Shown here: piece by piece, positions 27,801-35,635 of the stretch
Numbering within the stretch: the stretch's first letter is position 1
Layout: every line of letters starts with the position of its first letter
Source of the DNA: Terriglobia bacterium
GTDB lineage: Bacteria > Acidobacteriota > Thermoanaerobaculia > Thermoanaerobaculales > Thermoanaerobaculaceae
DNA: 64,000 nt
Assembly: GCA_020073245.1 (NCBI GenBank)
Contig: JAIQFQ010000003.1
Span: forward strand, 1-64,000
Direction: 5' to 3'
Notes under the pieces: generated by a model
What the model was told of the DNA's origin: nothing
Seen by the model: the letters and a program-made list of their open reading frames with translations, nothing else
Databases searched by the model: none
Translations under genes and position numbers: made by a program

Positions 27801-28685
27801 CTAGCTCTGAAGCGTCGAAGCGACCGCAGCGATGTGAGCGGGAGCCGTGCCGCAGCAGCCGCCGACGAGCCGCGCGCCCGCTGCGGCCCAGGCGAGTGCG
27901 TAGCGGGCGTACAGCAGCGGCGTCAGAGGATCCGCGGCGAGCCATGGTGAGTCGGAGGACGACCAGGCATTGTTCGCATAGGCAACGAGCGGCAGGTCGG
28001 TCCCCTCCGCGACCCGCACGAGCGCCGCCATCAGCTCCCGCGCGGCGGTGCAGTTCACCCCCACAGCGACGACACCCGGGACGGCCACAGCTGCGGCGGC
28101 GTCACGAGCGTCTTCGTCCGAAAGGAGACGGCCGCCCTCCTGGCAGGCGAGGCTCACGACGACCGGAAGCCCGGTCCCCGTCGCGGCATCGGCGGCGATG
28201 CGTGCCTCCCGCACCGTGTTGAACGTCTCGAGGAGCAGCGCATCGGGTTTGGCTGCAGCGAGGAGGCCGGCGGTGGCAGCGTGCTCGCGGGCAAGGGTCG
28301 CGTCGTCCGGGACCAGGTCGGGTCGGTAGCAGTCCTCGAGGGTGGTCTGGGAGGCGAACACGAGGGCGTTTCGACCCGCGGCGCGGGTACCCTCCCGGGC
28401 AAGGCGCACGGCGAGGGCAGCGAGTTCGCCGGCGCGGGCTTCGAGCCCGGCGCCCCGCAGAGCGTACGGGGCCACACGGAACGTCGCGGCGGTGAGCGCC
28501 TCGGCGCCGGCCGCCGCATAGTCCCGGTGGAGATTGCGGACGGCGTCCGTTGCATCGAGGAGCGCGCCGACACCCCACAGGTACGCGGCCGCAGTCACCC
28601 CGTTCCGCAGAAGCTCGCTCCCGCAGGCCCCGTCGAGCACCCGGGGCCGCTCGGCCAGCCACGCTCTCATCTCGCCCGGTGCCAT
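27801..28685 (-). CDS. homocysteine S-methyltransferase-family protein
   Basis: The 294-residue barrel has the pterin/homocysteine methyltransferase pattern: LDGACGSELLRNG at the first strand, LLLETFNTVREA, then the zinc-binding cysteines in VGVNCTA and GGCCGTAP. Members such as MmuM and BHMT transfer a methyl group from S-methylmethionine, SAM or betaine to homocysteine, and the N-terminal domain of MetH is related. The donor is not readable. It leads the operon with nadC and nadB. ATG 28685 follows a TACCTT hexamer by seven bases with no Shine-Dalgarno sequence; ATG 28670 and GTG starts are alternatives. Confidence 0.8.
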   Translation of the reverse strand: MAPGEMRAWLAERPRVLDGACGSELLRNGVTAAAYLWGVGALLDATDAVRNLHRDYAAAGAEALTAATFRVAPYALRGAGLEARAGELAALAVRLAREGTRAAGRNALVFASQTTLEDCYRPDLVPDDATLAREHAATAGLLAAAKPDALLLETFNTVREARIAADAATGTGLPVVVSLACQEGGRLLSDEDARDAAAAVAVPGVVAVGVNCTAARELMAALVRVAEGTDLPLVAYANNAWSSSDSPWLAADPLTPLLYARYALAWAAAGARLVGGCCGTAPAHIAAVASTLQS

Positions 28686-28692
28686 CGCGCGC

Positions 28693-28698
28693 AAGGTA
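28693..28698 (-). promoter_or_regulatory. -10-like box (TACCTT) before a leaderless start
   Basis: The minus strand reads TACCTT seven bases before ATG 28685. The spacing repeats what is seen at hflX and at 21338 and 30413, which is why I accept a weak hexamer. No -35 element was found. Confidence 0.35.
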
Positions 28699-28730
28699 GC
28701 AGAAGTTCGAAGGTCCCGGGGTTGCGACAA

Positions 28731-28845
28731 GGGAACAAGGAAGAGGGAAGACGGAAGAGGAAGAACCGGAGACGAGGCGATGCCACGTAGTTCTCACTTT
28801 CCTTGCCTTCCTCTACCTTCTATCTTCTTCCCTCGGTCCCTCGCC
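28731..28845. repeat. intergenic purine/pyrimidine hairpin (repeat family member 3)
   Basis: The purine arm (AACAAGGAAGAGGGAAGACG) contains the 21-bp repeat at 28740-28760, identical to 13323-13343. A pyrimidine arm (TTCCTTGCCTTCCTCTACCT then TTCTTCCCTC) follows; GAGGGAAG pairs with CTTCCCTC. It lies between the divergent methyltransferase and hflX genes. Confidence 0.65.
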
Positions 28846-28882
28846 GAACCCGCGAACGTTCGAACCTTCGAGCCAGCCTTGA

Positions 28883-28911
28883 TTGACCCCGCGCCATCTC
28901 GCACTTAGCAT
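28883..28911 (+). promoter_or_regulatory. hflX promoter, TTGACC-N17-TAGCAT, leaderless
   Basis: A -35 box TTGACC (28883-28888) is separated by exactly 17 bases from a -10 box TAGCAT (28906-28911). ATG 28919 lies seven bases further, so transcription should start at or next to the start codon. No Shine-Dalgarno sequence is present. Confidence 0.6.
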
Positions 28912-28918
28912 GCCGGGA

Positions 28919-30292
28919 ATGGGAAATCGCGATTCACAGCGTGCGCCGAGACAGAAGGCGGGGTCCGGGCACGGCCGCGACCGCGGTCCGCGAGCCGGGG
29001 TGCGGCCGGAGCACGAGCCAACCGCGGATGACACCACCGGCGACGAAACCATCGCCGCCGAGGCTCCGGCCCGCAAGAACGTCCCATCCGGCGGGCGCGA
29101 GCGCGCGGTCCTGGTTGCGGTCGTCATCGGCAAGGCGGCGCGCACGGCGGTCGAGTCCCACCTCGACGAGCTTGCGCAGCTCGTGGACACGGCCGGCGGC
29201 GAGGCGGTTGCCCGGATGGTGCAGGAGCGCAAGTCCCCCGATTCCACCTTCTTCATCGGCAAGGGAAAGGTGGACGAGCTCGCGGCCCTTGCCAGGCAGA
29301 ACGGCGCGAAGCTCGTCGTGTTCGACGACGACCTCTCGCCCTCGCAGGCGCGCCACCTCGATGAGGCGTTGCCCGAGGACGTCAAGGTCCTCGACCGGGC
29401 GGGAGTGATCCTCGACATCTTCGCGCTGCGGGCACGCACCCGTGAGGCGCAGATCCAGGTCGAGCTGGCGCAGCTCACGTACCAGATGTCGCGGCTAACC
29501 CGGCGGTGGGCGCACCTGTCGCGTCAGGCCGGCGGGATCGGCACCCGCGGGGTGGGCGAGACCCAGCTCGAGAGCGACCGCCGCGTCATCCGGCGGCGCA
29601 TCGCCGCGCTGCGCGAGCGCCTCGATGTGGTCGAGCGCGAGCGCGAAGTGCAGCGTAAGCGGCGCGCCTGGCTCCCCGCCGTGGCCCTGGTCGGCTACAC
29701 GAACGCAGGTAAGAGCACGCTGTTCGAGAGGCTGACCGGCACCTCGACGCTGGTCGAGGACCGGCTCTTCGCGACGCTCGATCCGCGCACCAGGCGCGCG
29801 GAGGTCGGTGACAACGTTGCCGTTGCGGTGGCGGACACCGTAGGGTTCATCCGCAAGCTGCCCCACCACCTCGTCGCGTCGTTCCGCGCGACGCTGGCCG
29901 AGGCAACGCTCGCCCAGGTCGTCGTGCACCTGGTGGACGCCTCGCACCCGGACTGGCCCGAGCAGCTCAAAGTCGGCGAGGAGGTGCTCACGTCGCTCGG
30001 CGTCGAGCCGAAGAGCTGCATCGTCGTGCTCAACAAGGCGGACCGTCTGGGTGGTGTGCTGCCGCCGGCGCCGGTCGACCGCAACGTCGTCGTGATCTCG
30101 GCGCTCACCGGAGAGGGCCTCGAACGACTCCGACTCGAGCTGCGCGCAGCGGTCCTCTCTCAGCCCGGGATGGAAACCCTCCGCTTCCCGGCCGACGGCG
30201 GCGAGGATTTGCAGCGCGCCCTCCGCGACGAGGACGTCGTTGCACGTCGGTTCACGCAGGACGGCATCGAGCTGGTGGTGCGCCGCCGCTGA
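28919..30292 (+). CDS. hflX: GTPase HflX
   Basis: HflX is a ribosome-associated GTPase that splits stalled or heat-damaged ribosomes. The 457-residue protein has a charged N-terminal extension of about 65 residues. The HflX domain (about 66-260) contains STFFIGKGKVDEL, DRAGVILDIFALRARTREA and GGIGTRGVGETQLE. The G domain (about 265-435) has Walker A GYTNAGKST, DTVGFI and NKAD. The basic N-terminal extension is longer than in E. coli. The ATG 28919 start is supported by a leaderless promoter; ATG 28910 would add MPG and overlap the -10 box. It is a single gene. Confidence 0.95.
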   Translation: MGNRDSQRAPRQKAGSGHGRDRGPRAGVRPEHEPTADDTTGDETIAAEAPARKNVPSGGRERAVLVAVVIGKAARTAVESHLDELAQLVDTAGGEAVARMVQERKSPDSTFFIGKGKVDELAALARQNGAKLVVFDDDLSPSQARHLDEALPEDVKVLDRAGVILDIFALRARTREAQIQVELAQLTYQMSRLTRRWAHLSRQAGGIGTRGVGETQLESDRRVIRRRIAALRERLDVVEREREVQRKRRAWLPAVALVGYTNAGKSTLFERLTGTSTLVEDRLFATLDPRTRRAEVGDNVAVAVADTVGFIRKLPHHLVASFRATLAEATLAQVVVHLVDASHPDWPEQLKVGEEVLTSLGVEPKSCIVVLNKADRLGGVLPPAPVDRNVVVISALTGEGLERLRLELRAAVLSQPGMETLRFPADGGEDLQRALRDEDVVARRFTQDGIELVVRRR

Positions 30293-30395
30293 GGAAAACG
30301 AAAGAGGCAAGAGCGGGTACGGAGACGGGGGAGGAAAGGGAACTCTCCTTTCGTTGCTCGTTTCTGGCTTCTCCCTCTCTTCTTCTCCAAGCCAA
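30293..30395. repeat. intergenic purine/pyrimidine hairpin (repeat family member 4)
   Basis: Purine-rich DNA (AACGAAAGAGGCAAGAGCGG) is followed by pyrimidine-rich DNA (CTCCTTTCGTTGCTCGTTTC, then CTTCTCCCTCTCTTCTTCTC). AACGAAAG pairs perfectly with CTTTCGTT. It sits directly after the hflX stop and may act as its 3' structure. Confidence 0.55.
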
Positions 30396-30412
30396 TTGTG
30401 AACAGCGTTGCG

Positions 30413-30418
30413 TATAAT
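30413..30418 (+). promoter_or_regulatory. -10 box (perfect TATAAT), leaderless start
   Basis: TATAAT ends seven bases before ATG 30426, the start of the DUF5916 gene, which has no Shine-Dalgarno sequence. The arrangement matches 21338-21343. Confidence 0.6.
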
Positions 30419-30425
30419 GCCCACA

Positions 30426-32612
30426 ATGCGAGAGCCTCGCTCCGCGGCCCTCCTATTCTGTGCTCTGGGGCACGTCGCTACAACACTCGCGACACAGGCC
30501 AACGGCCAGCCGCCGCGGGTGTTGGCTGGACGGGCGACATCACCCATCCAGGTCGACGCCTTCCTGAACGAACCGGCGTGGCGCGACGCCGGCGTGATCG
30601 CCGATCTATCGCAACAGTCGCCGAGGCCCGGCGCTTCCACGCCGTACCGCACCGAGGTCCGCGTCCTCGTGGACGACGACACGCTGTACCTCGGCATCAC
30701 CTGCTTCGACCCCGACCCCTCTCGGGTTGCGGTCCACACGATGCAGCGCGATGGCGACCTGACGGGAGACGACACGGTCGCCATCATCCTGGACCCCTTC
30801 GGCGACCGCACCACCGGTTACTTCTTCCAGCTCAACGCCGCGGGTGCACGCCAGGACGGTGTGTACTCCGACCCAGAGAACATCCCGCTGGACTGGGACG
30901 GAATCTGGGACGCACGAGCACGGCTGACGACGCAGGGCTGGACGGCGGAGATCGCCATCCCGTCGCGCTCGTTGCGCTTCCCGAAAGGTCAGACGGTTTG
31001 GGGTTTCAACGTGGAGCGCCGGATAGCCCACGACCGCGTGGTGGTCCGCTGGGCCGGCACCACGTTGGATTCCCTGCTCGGCGACTTGCGCCGGGCAGGG
31101 GAGCTGAGCGGCGTTGAGAACCTCCGTCAGGGCAAGGGGTGGTCGGTTTCTCCGTACGGGCTGGCGCGCTCAGAGCGTGACTTCACCACTGGCCAAGCGA
31201 CTACCAGCACTGACGGCGGACTCGATGTCAGCTACAGCCTCGGCCCCGGACTGACCGGCGTTTTCACCCTCAACACCGACTTCGCCGAGACCGAGGTGGA
31301 CACGCGCCAGATCAACCTGACTCGCTTTCCGCTCTTCTACCCGGAGAAGCGTCAGTTCTTCAACGACGGGTCGAACCAGTTCTCGTTCGGCCTTGGGCTC
31401 GAGGAGGAGTTCATCCCGTTTTTCTCCCGGCGGGCGGGGCTGTTGGACGGCCAGCAGGTGCCGATCCGGGACGGCATCAAGCTGGTCGGTCGCCAGGACC
31501 GATGGGGCATCGGGGTGCTCGACGTTCAGACCGAGGACATTCCGGCCGCACCGGGGTCCAACCTCTTCGCGGGACGCGTAACTTACGATGTGGACCAGCA
31601 CCTGCGACTCGGGGCCATCGCCACCGATGGCAACCCCGACGGCGTCCACGACAACTCACTCGTCGGCGTAGACGCCGTCTGGCGCACCTCGACGTTTCAC
31701 GGTGACAAGAACTTCGCGGTCGGGGTTTGGGGCGTCCGCACCGACGGCGACGTGCCTACCGGCAAGCGTGGCGGGTACGGGCTCAAGATCGACTACCCCA
31801 ACGACCTATGGGACGTGTCAGTGACGTATACCGAGTTCGGTGATGGCCTCGACCCCGCGTTGGGGTTCCTTCCCCGGCCGGGCACGCAGTGGTACACCTC
31901 CGGCCTCAGCTACCAGCCGAGGCCGCAGCATGGGTGGTGGGCGGGGTGGGTGCGCCAGTTCAAGTTCGAGCTCGAGCCGCAGGTTGTCACGGATCTCAAG
32001 GGCACGACACAGTCATGGAGCGTTTTCACCGCGCCGGTCAACGTCGAGATGCAGTCAGGGGACGGCTTCGAGGTGAACTGGCAGCCGCAGTTCGAGCGGC
32101 TGGATGCGCCTTTCGAAATCGCGAAGGATGTGGTGATCCCGGCTGGCTCCTACCGGTTCGACCGGTTCCGGGCCGAGGTGGACACATCTCTGCATCGTCC
32201 GTGGCAGAGCTCTACTCAGGTCTGGTTCGGGACGTTCTACACAGGACGGATGGTCGAATGGATCCAGAGCCTGGCATTCACGATGCCCGGTGGGCACCTT
32301 CAGCTCAAGCTGTCCGCGGACAACGCGTTCGGCCACCTACCGCAGGGAGGCTTCGCCGAGCGCGTGTGGCAACTGAACGTCGTGTTCGCGTTCACGCCGG
32401 ATCTACTGCTCTCCGCCTACGCCCAATACGACAACGACTCGGACAACCTCGGTGTCAACACCCGGCTGCGTTGGACTGTTAAGGCCGGAACGGACCTCTA
32501 CGTAGTTTGGAACCACGGTTGGCTCCACCCCGAAGCCGAGGAGCGATGGAGCGTCCTCAGGCCCATCTCAGACCAAGCGGTGGTCAAGCTTCGCTATACC
32601 TGGCGTTCCTGA
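30426..32612 (+). CDS. CBM9-like/DUF5916 outer-membrane protein
   Basis: The 728-residue protein has a signal peptide (SAALLFCALGHVATTLA). A carbohydrate-binding-family-9-like beta sandwich follows (about 30-220: IQVDAFLNEPAWRDA, TEVRVLVDDDTLYLGI, WTAEIAIPSRSLRF, WGFNVERRI). A DUF5916 beta-barrel region (about 230-728) contains NTDFAETEVDTRQINLTRFP and FPLFYPEKRQFF and ends VVKLRYTWRS. The pairing is common in Acidobacteriota, Gemmatimonadota and Bacteroidota. It is an outer-membrane protein with a surface or periplasmic ligand-binding domain; the substrate is unknown. The PEKRxFF signature is a good family marker. Confidence 0.85.
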   Translation: MREPRSAALLFCALGHVATTLATQANGQPPRVLAGRATSPIQVDAFLNEPAWRDAGVIADLSQQSPRPGASTPYRTEVRVLVDDDTLYLGITCFDPDPSRVAVHTMQRDGDLTGDDTVAIILDPFGDRTTGYFFQLNAAGARQDGVYSDPENIPLDWDGIWDARARLTTQGWTAEIAIPSRSLRFPKGQTVWGFNVERRIAHDRVVVRWAGTTLDSLLGDLRRAGELSGVENLRQGKGWSVSPYGLARSERDFTTGQATTSTDGGLDVSYSLGPGLTGVFTLNTDFAETEVDTRQINLTRFPLFYPEKRQFFNDGSNQFSFGLGLEEEFIPFFSRRAGLLDGQQVPIRDGIKLVGRQDRWGIGVLDVQTEDIPAAPGSNLFAGRVTYDVDQHLRLGAIATDGNPDGVHDNSLVGVDAVWRTSTFHGDKNFAVGVWGVRTDGDVPTGKRGGYGLKIDYPNDLWDVSVTYTEFGDGLDPALGFLPRPGTQWYTSGLSYQPRPQHGWWAGWVRQFKFELEPQVVTDLKGTTQSWSVFTAPVNVEMQSGDGFEVNWQPQFERLDAPFEIAKDVVIPAGSYRFDRFRAEVDTSLHRPWQSSTQVWFGTFYTGRMVEWIQSLAFTMPGGHLQLKLSADNAFGHLPQGGFAERVWQLNVVFAFTPDLLLSAYAQYDNDSDNLGVNTRLRWTVKAGTDLYVVWNHGWLHPEAEERWSVLRPISDQAVVKLRYTWRS

Positions 32613-32807
32613 GAGCGAGGTCCGGGAGGGGGGGAACGACTTGTCGCGACGACTCCATCGTTCGTGCGGGGTCGGTAGAGGCATCGAGAGCGGGAGTCGT
32701 CACCACAGGGGGATGACCTCACCGATATGAGGTGTTCCCCAAGGCAGGAAGACGAGCGCGAGGGTTAGCCTGGTGGTGATGGCGCCGGTGAGAGACGAGG
32801 TGTGGCG

Positions 32808-33884
32808 ATGAAATTGGACCCAAAGACAGTTGTGGCCGTGATGCTGCTGCTCGCGCTCACTGCGTTCCGGGCGCACGCGTTGTCCCCGCCGACGGAGGGC
32901 ACCGTTGTCCTGAAGGACTTCCGCTTCGCGTCGGGCGAGACCCTGCCGGAGCTGCGGTTGCACTACCGCGCGTTCGGCAGGCCCGAGCGCGACGCACGGG
33001 GTACGGTGCGCAACGCCGTTCTGGTCCTCCACGGTACCACCGGCAGCGGCGCACAGTTCGTGCGGCCGGAGTTCGCGGGCGAGCTGTTCGAACCCGGGCA
33101 GCCGCTCGACGCCACCCGCTTCTTCATCGTCCTACCCGACGGGATCGGCCACGGAGGGTCGAGCAAGCCCAGCGACGGCCTCCACGCGCGTTTTCCCCGG
33201 TACGGCTACAAGGACATGGTCGAGGCGCAGTACCGGCTCCTCACCGAGGGGCTAGGCGTCGACCATTTGCGGCTCGTATTGGGGACCTCGATGGGCGGCA
33301 TGCACACGTGGCTCTGGGGGGAGCTCCACCCGGATTTCATGGACGCACTCATGCCGCTTGCGTGCCTGCCGACCCAGATCTCGGGCCGCAACAGGGTCTG
33401 GCGCCGGGTCATCATCGATTCGATCCGGGGCGACCCCCAGTGGAGGGGAGGCGAGTATGCGATCGAGCCGCCGAGCCTCCGCAGCGCGATCGAGATGCTC
33501 TTCTTCATGAGCAGCAACCCCGTGTTGCGGCAGGGCGAGATGCCGACGCTCGAGCGGAGCGACCAGGTGCTCGACGCGTTCGTCGCCCGCGAGACGAATG
33601 CGTTGGACGCCAACGACGTCCTCTATGCAGTCGAGGCCTCCCGCGACTACGATCCCGGGCCCGCGCTCGCGAGGATCGCGGCGCCGCTGTTTGCAGTCAA
33701 CTCGGCCGACGACCTCATCAACCCGGCCGAGCTCGGCATCCTCGAGCACGAGATCACGCGGGTCGCGCGAGGGCACGCTGTGGTGCTTTCGTACACGGAG
33801 AAGACCCGCGGACACGGGACCCACACCCTGGCTGCGCTCTGGAAGCAGTACCTGGTCGAGCTGCTCAAGGTAGCCGCACACTGA
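32808..33884 (+). CDS. secreted alpha/beta hydrolase of the homoserine O-acetyltransferase (MetX)-like group
   Basis: The 358-residue protein has an N-terminal signal or anchor (VVAVMLLLALTAFRAHA) and a MetX-like hydrolase core. LHYRAFG and LVLHGTTGSGAQFV form the oxyanion region, GTSMGGMHTW is the nucleophile elbow, the acid is in NSADDLINP and the histidine in GHGTHT. True MetX enzymes are cytoplasmic, so export argues for an esterase or acyltransferase of other substrate. ATG 32808 has GAGG about eight bases upstream; GTG 32802 is the alternative. It converges with the locus to the right. Confidence 0.75.
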   Translation: MKLDPKTVVAVMLLLALTAFRAHALSPPTEGTVVLKDFRFASGETLPELRLHYRAFGRPERDARGTVRNAVLVLHGTTGSGAQFVRPEFAGELFEPGQPLDATRFFIVLPDGIGHGGSSKPSDGLHARFPRYGYKDMVEAQYRLLTEGLGVDHLRLVLGTSMGGMHTWLWGELHPDFMDALMPLACLPTQISGRNRVWRRVIIDSIRGDPQWRGGEYAIEPPSLRSAIEMLFFMSSNPVLRQGEMPTLERSDQVLDAFVARETNALDANDVLYAVEASRDYDPGPALARIAAPLFAVNSADDLINPAELGILEHEITRVARGHAVVLSYTEKTRGHGTHTLAALWKQYLVELLKVAAH

Positions 33885-33980
33885 AGCCGAGCCGGAGGTC
33901 CGGGCTGCCGATTGCCCCCGAGACGAGGGCGGCGTCACGCCGGCCTCGGAGTACCGGAGTTCAGGCCTCGGGAAGGATGC

Positions 33981-35600
33981 TCAGTCCCTCCACCTCTCGA
34001 CCGTGACTACGTTCATGGCCTTGTGGTACTTGCAGTAGAAGCCCACCGAGGTGAGCCCGCCAAGGGAGACCATCTTCTTCGTCTTGTCCAGGAACATGTT
34101 GTTGGCCAGCTGGAGCTTGATCTCATTGTCGTGATAGCTGAACACGTTCGTCTTGGGGTCGAAGTTGCCGGACATGTAGGCGGCAAGGGCGTTGATGTCT
34201 ACGAACCACTCCCCGCCAGCGTTCTGCTGCGGTGGGTTGCCGAACTGGATTAGCGACCCGAACGGCGCAAAACGGGCGCTGGGGAAGGCTATGTCCTCAG
34301 ATTCTACGTAGGCGCCGAATGGAACGACCGGCGTGCTGTTGTCAGGGTTCGCCTTGTCGATCCTGAACCTGTCCACCACGGTCCCGTCCTCGAGCTTGGT
34401 CGTGATTGTGAGCCTGTCGCGATCCACAGCGACCACGAGGTAGCAGGTCTGGGCCTGTGGGTCGTAGAAGAACGAGTGCCAAAACTTGCCGCCCAGGCTG
34501 TCCTTGGCGTTGTCGCCCGACCTCCCGGAGACAAAGTACACGGTTCCGTCCGCGGCTCGCGCCACGAAATCCTCGTTCTTGATGAAGTAGCTCCTGGCCA
34601 TCCCATGGTCGTGGCCGTTGAACACCACGTCCACATGGTGTTTGTCGATGACCGGCCCGAAGTTGACCTTGGTGGGGACTCCTGCTCGGTCAGGGATCAG
34701 ATTGTAGGTGGCCTCGTGGTACACGAGGACCTTCCACGGTCTGGTCGTCGCCGTGAGGTCCGCGTCCAACCAGGCAACCTCGGCGTCAATCATGGCCTTG
34801 CGGTGCGCAGCGTCCTCAAACTCGTAGGTAAACTCGCTGTTGAGCACCGCGATGTGCGCCGCCCCGTAGTCGAAGGAGTAGACCTCACCTTTGAAGTCCG
34901 CAGGGCCATTCTGGGGAACCCTGAACAGCTTGACGAAGTACTCCGGTCTCTGCCATTCGTCCTTGCTCGTGACGCCCCGCGGCTCGTGATCGCCGATCAC
35001 CGGCATCTCCGGGATCCGAGCGACGACATCCTGGGCACCCGCAAACCATGCATGCCACTGGGTATAATCCTTCCCCGAGTAGATCAGATCGCCGACGCTC
35101 ATGATGAACTTCGCCTCTGGGTTCTGCTGGTAGGCCTGGGTCACGGTCTTCTTCCAGACCGTGTAGATCGGCTTCTTCTCATGGGAGTCGCCGAAGACGA
35201 TGAACTGGAACCTCTCCGGCTCGGCCTTTTCGGTCTCGAAGGTGTAATACGGGCTCCAGGTGGAATCCTCGCCCACGCGGTACACGTACATGGTCCCTGG
35301 TTCCAGGTCGCGCAGCGTCACGGAGAACAGTTTGATGGCGCCCACGTTGGTGGCGAGCGTATCGGGTGGGGGAGCCAAAACGGTCGCAGGGCTGCCGCCG
35401 ATGGCGGCGTACTCGACCTTCCCGACAGTCACTGTCGTGTCGGTGCGCCAGCCGATGGTCTGGGTGGTTTTCGGGCTCTCAGACCAGGTGAGCCGGATGT
35501 CGTCGGGGACCGCGGACGCGGCCGCACCGGCGTGGGCGGACGCCGCCAACGCGAACACCAACGCCGCGACGGCCACAATCAGCCAGGGTTTTCGGGACAT
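33981..35600 (-). CDS. secreted purple-acid-phosphatase-like metallophosphoesterase
   Basis: The 539-residue protein has a signal peptide (PWLIVAVAALVFALAASAHA). A fibronectin-like N-terminal domain (about 35-130: IRLTWSESPKTTQTIGWRT) comes next, and a metallophosphoesterase domain (about 135-390) with GDSH, GDLIYSG, GDHEP, VYHEATY and NGHDHG. That set forms the dinuclear metal site. The C-terminal 130 residues look like a separate beta domain (FVDINALAAYMSGNF). The order matches purple acid phosphatases, some of which hydrolyse phytate. It is the last gene of the minus-strand run, 35 bases after the phosphofructokinase gene, so it probably serves phosphate removal in the periplasm. AAAGGAA lies before ATG 35600; the ORF extension to 35960 is antisense noise. 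Confidence 0.8.
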   Translation of the reverse strand: MSRKPWLIVAVAALVFALAASAHAGAAASAVPDDIRLTWSESPKTTQTIGWRTDTTVTVGKVEYAAIGGSPATVLAPPPDTLATNVGAIKLFSVTLRDLEPGTMYVYRVGEDSTWSPYYTFETEKAEPERFQFIVFGDSHEKKPIYTVWKKTVTQAYQQNPEAKFIMSVGDLIYSGKDYTQWHAWFAGAQDVVARIPEMPVIGDHEPRGVTSKDEWQRPEYFVKLFRVPQNGPADFKGEVYSFDYGAAHIAVLNSEFTYEFEDAAHRKAMIDAEVAWLDADLTATTRPWKVLVYHEATYNLIPDRAGVPTKVNFGPVIDKHHVDVVFNGHDHGMARSYFIKNEDFVARAADGTVYFVSGRSGDNAKDSLGGKFWHSFFYDPQAQTCYLVVAVDRDRLTITTKLEDGTVVDRFRIDKANPDNSTPVVPFGAYVESEDIAFPSARFAPFGSLIQFGNPPQQNAGGEWFVDINALAAYMSGNFDPKTNVFSYHDNEIKLQLANNMFLDKTKKMVSLGGLTSVGFYCKYHKAMNVVTVERWRD

Positions 35601-35635
35601 GTGTGTTCCTTTCTTTCTGACGTCTCTGACGTCGC

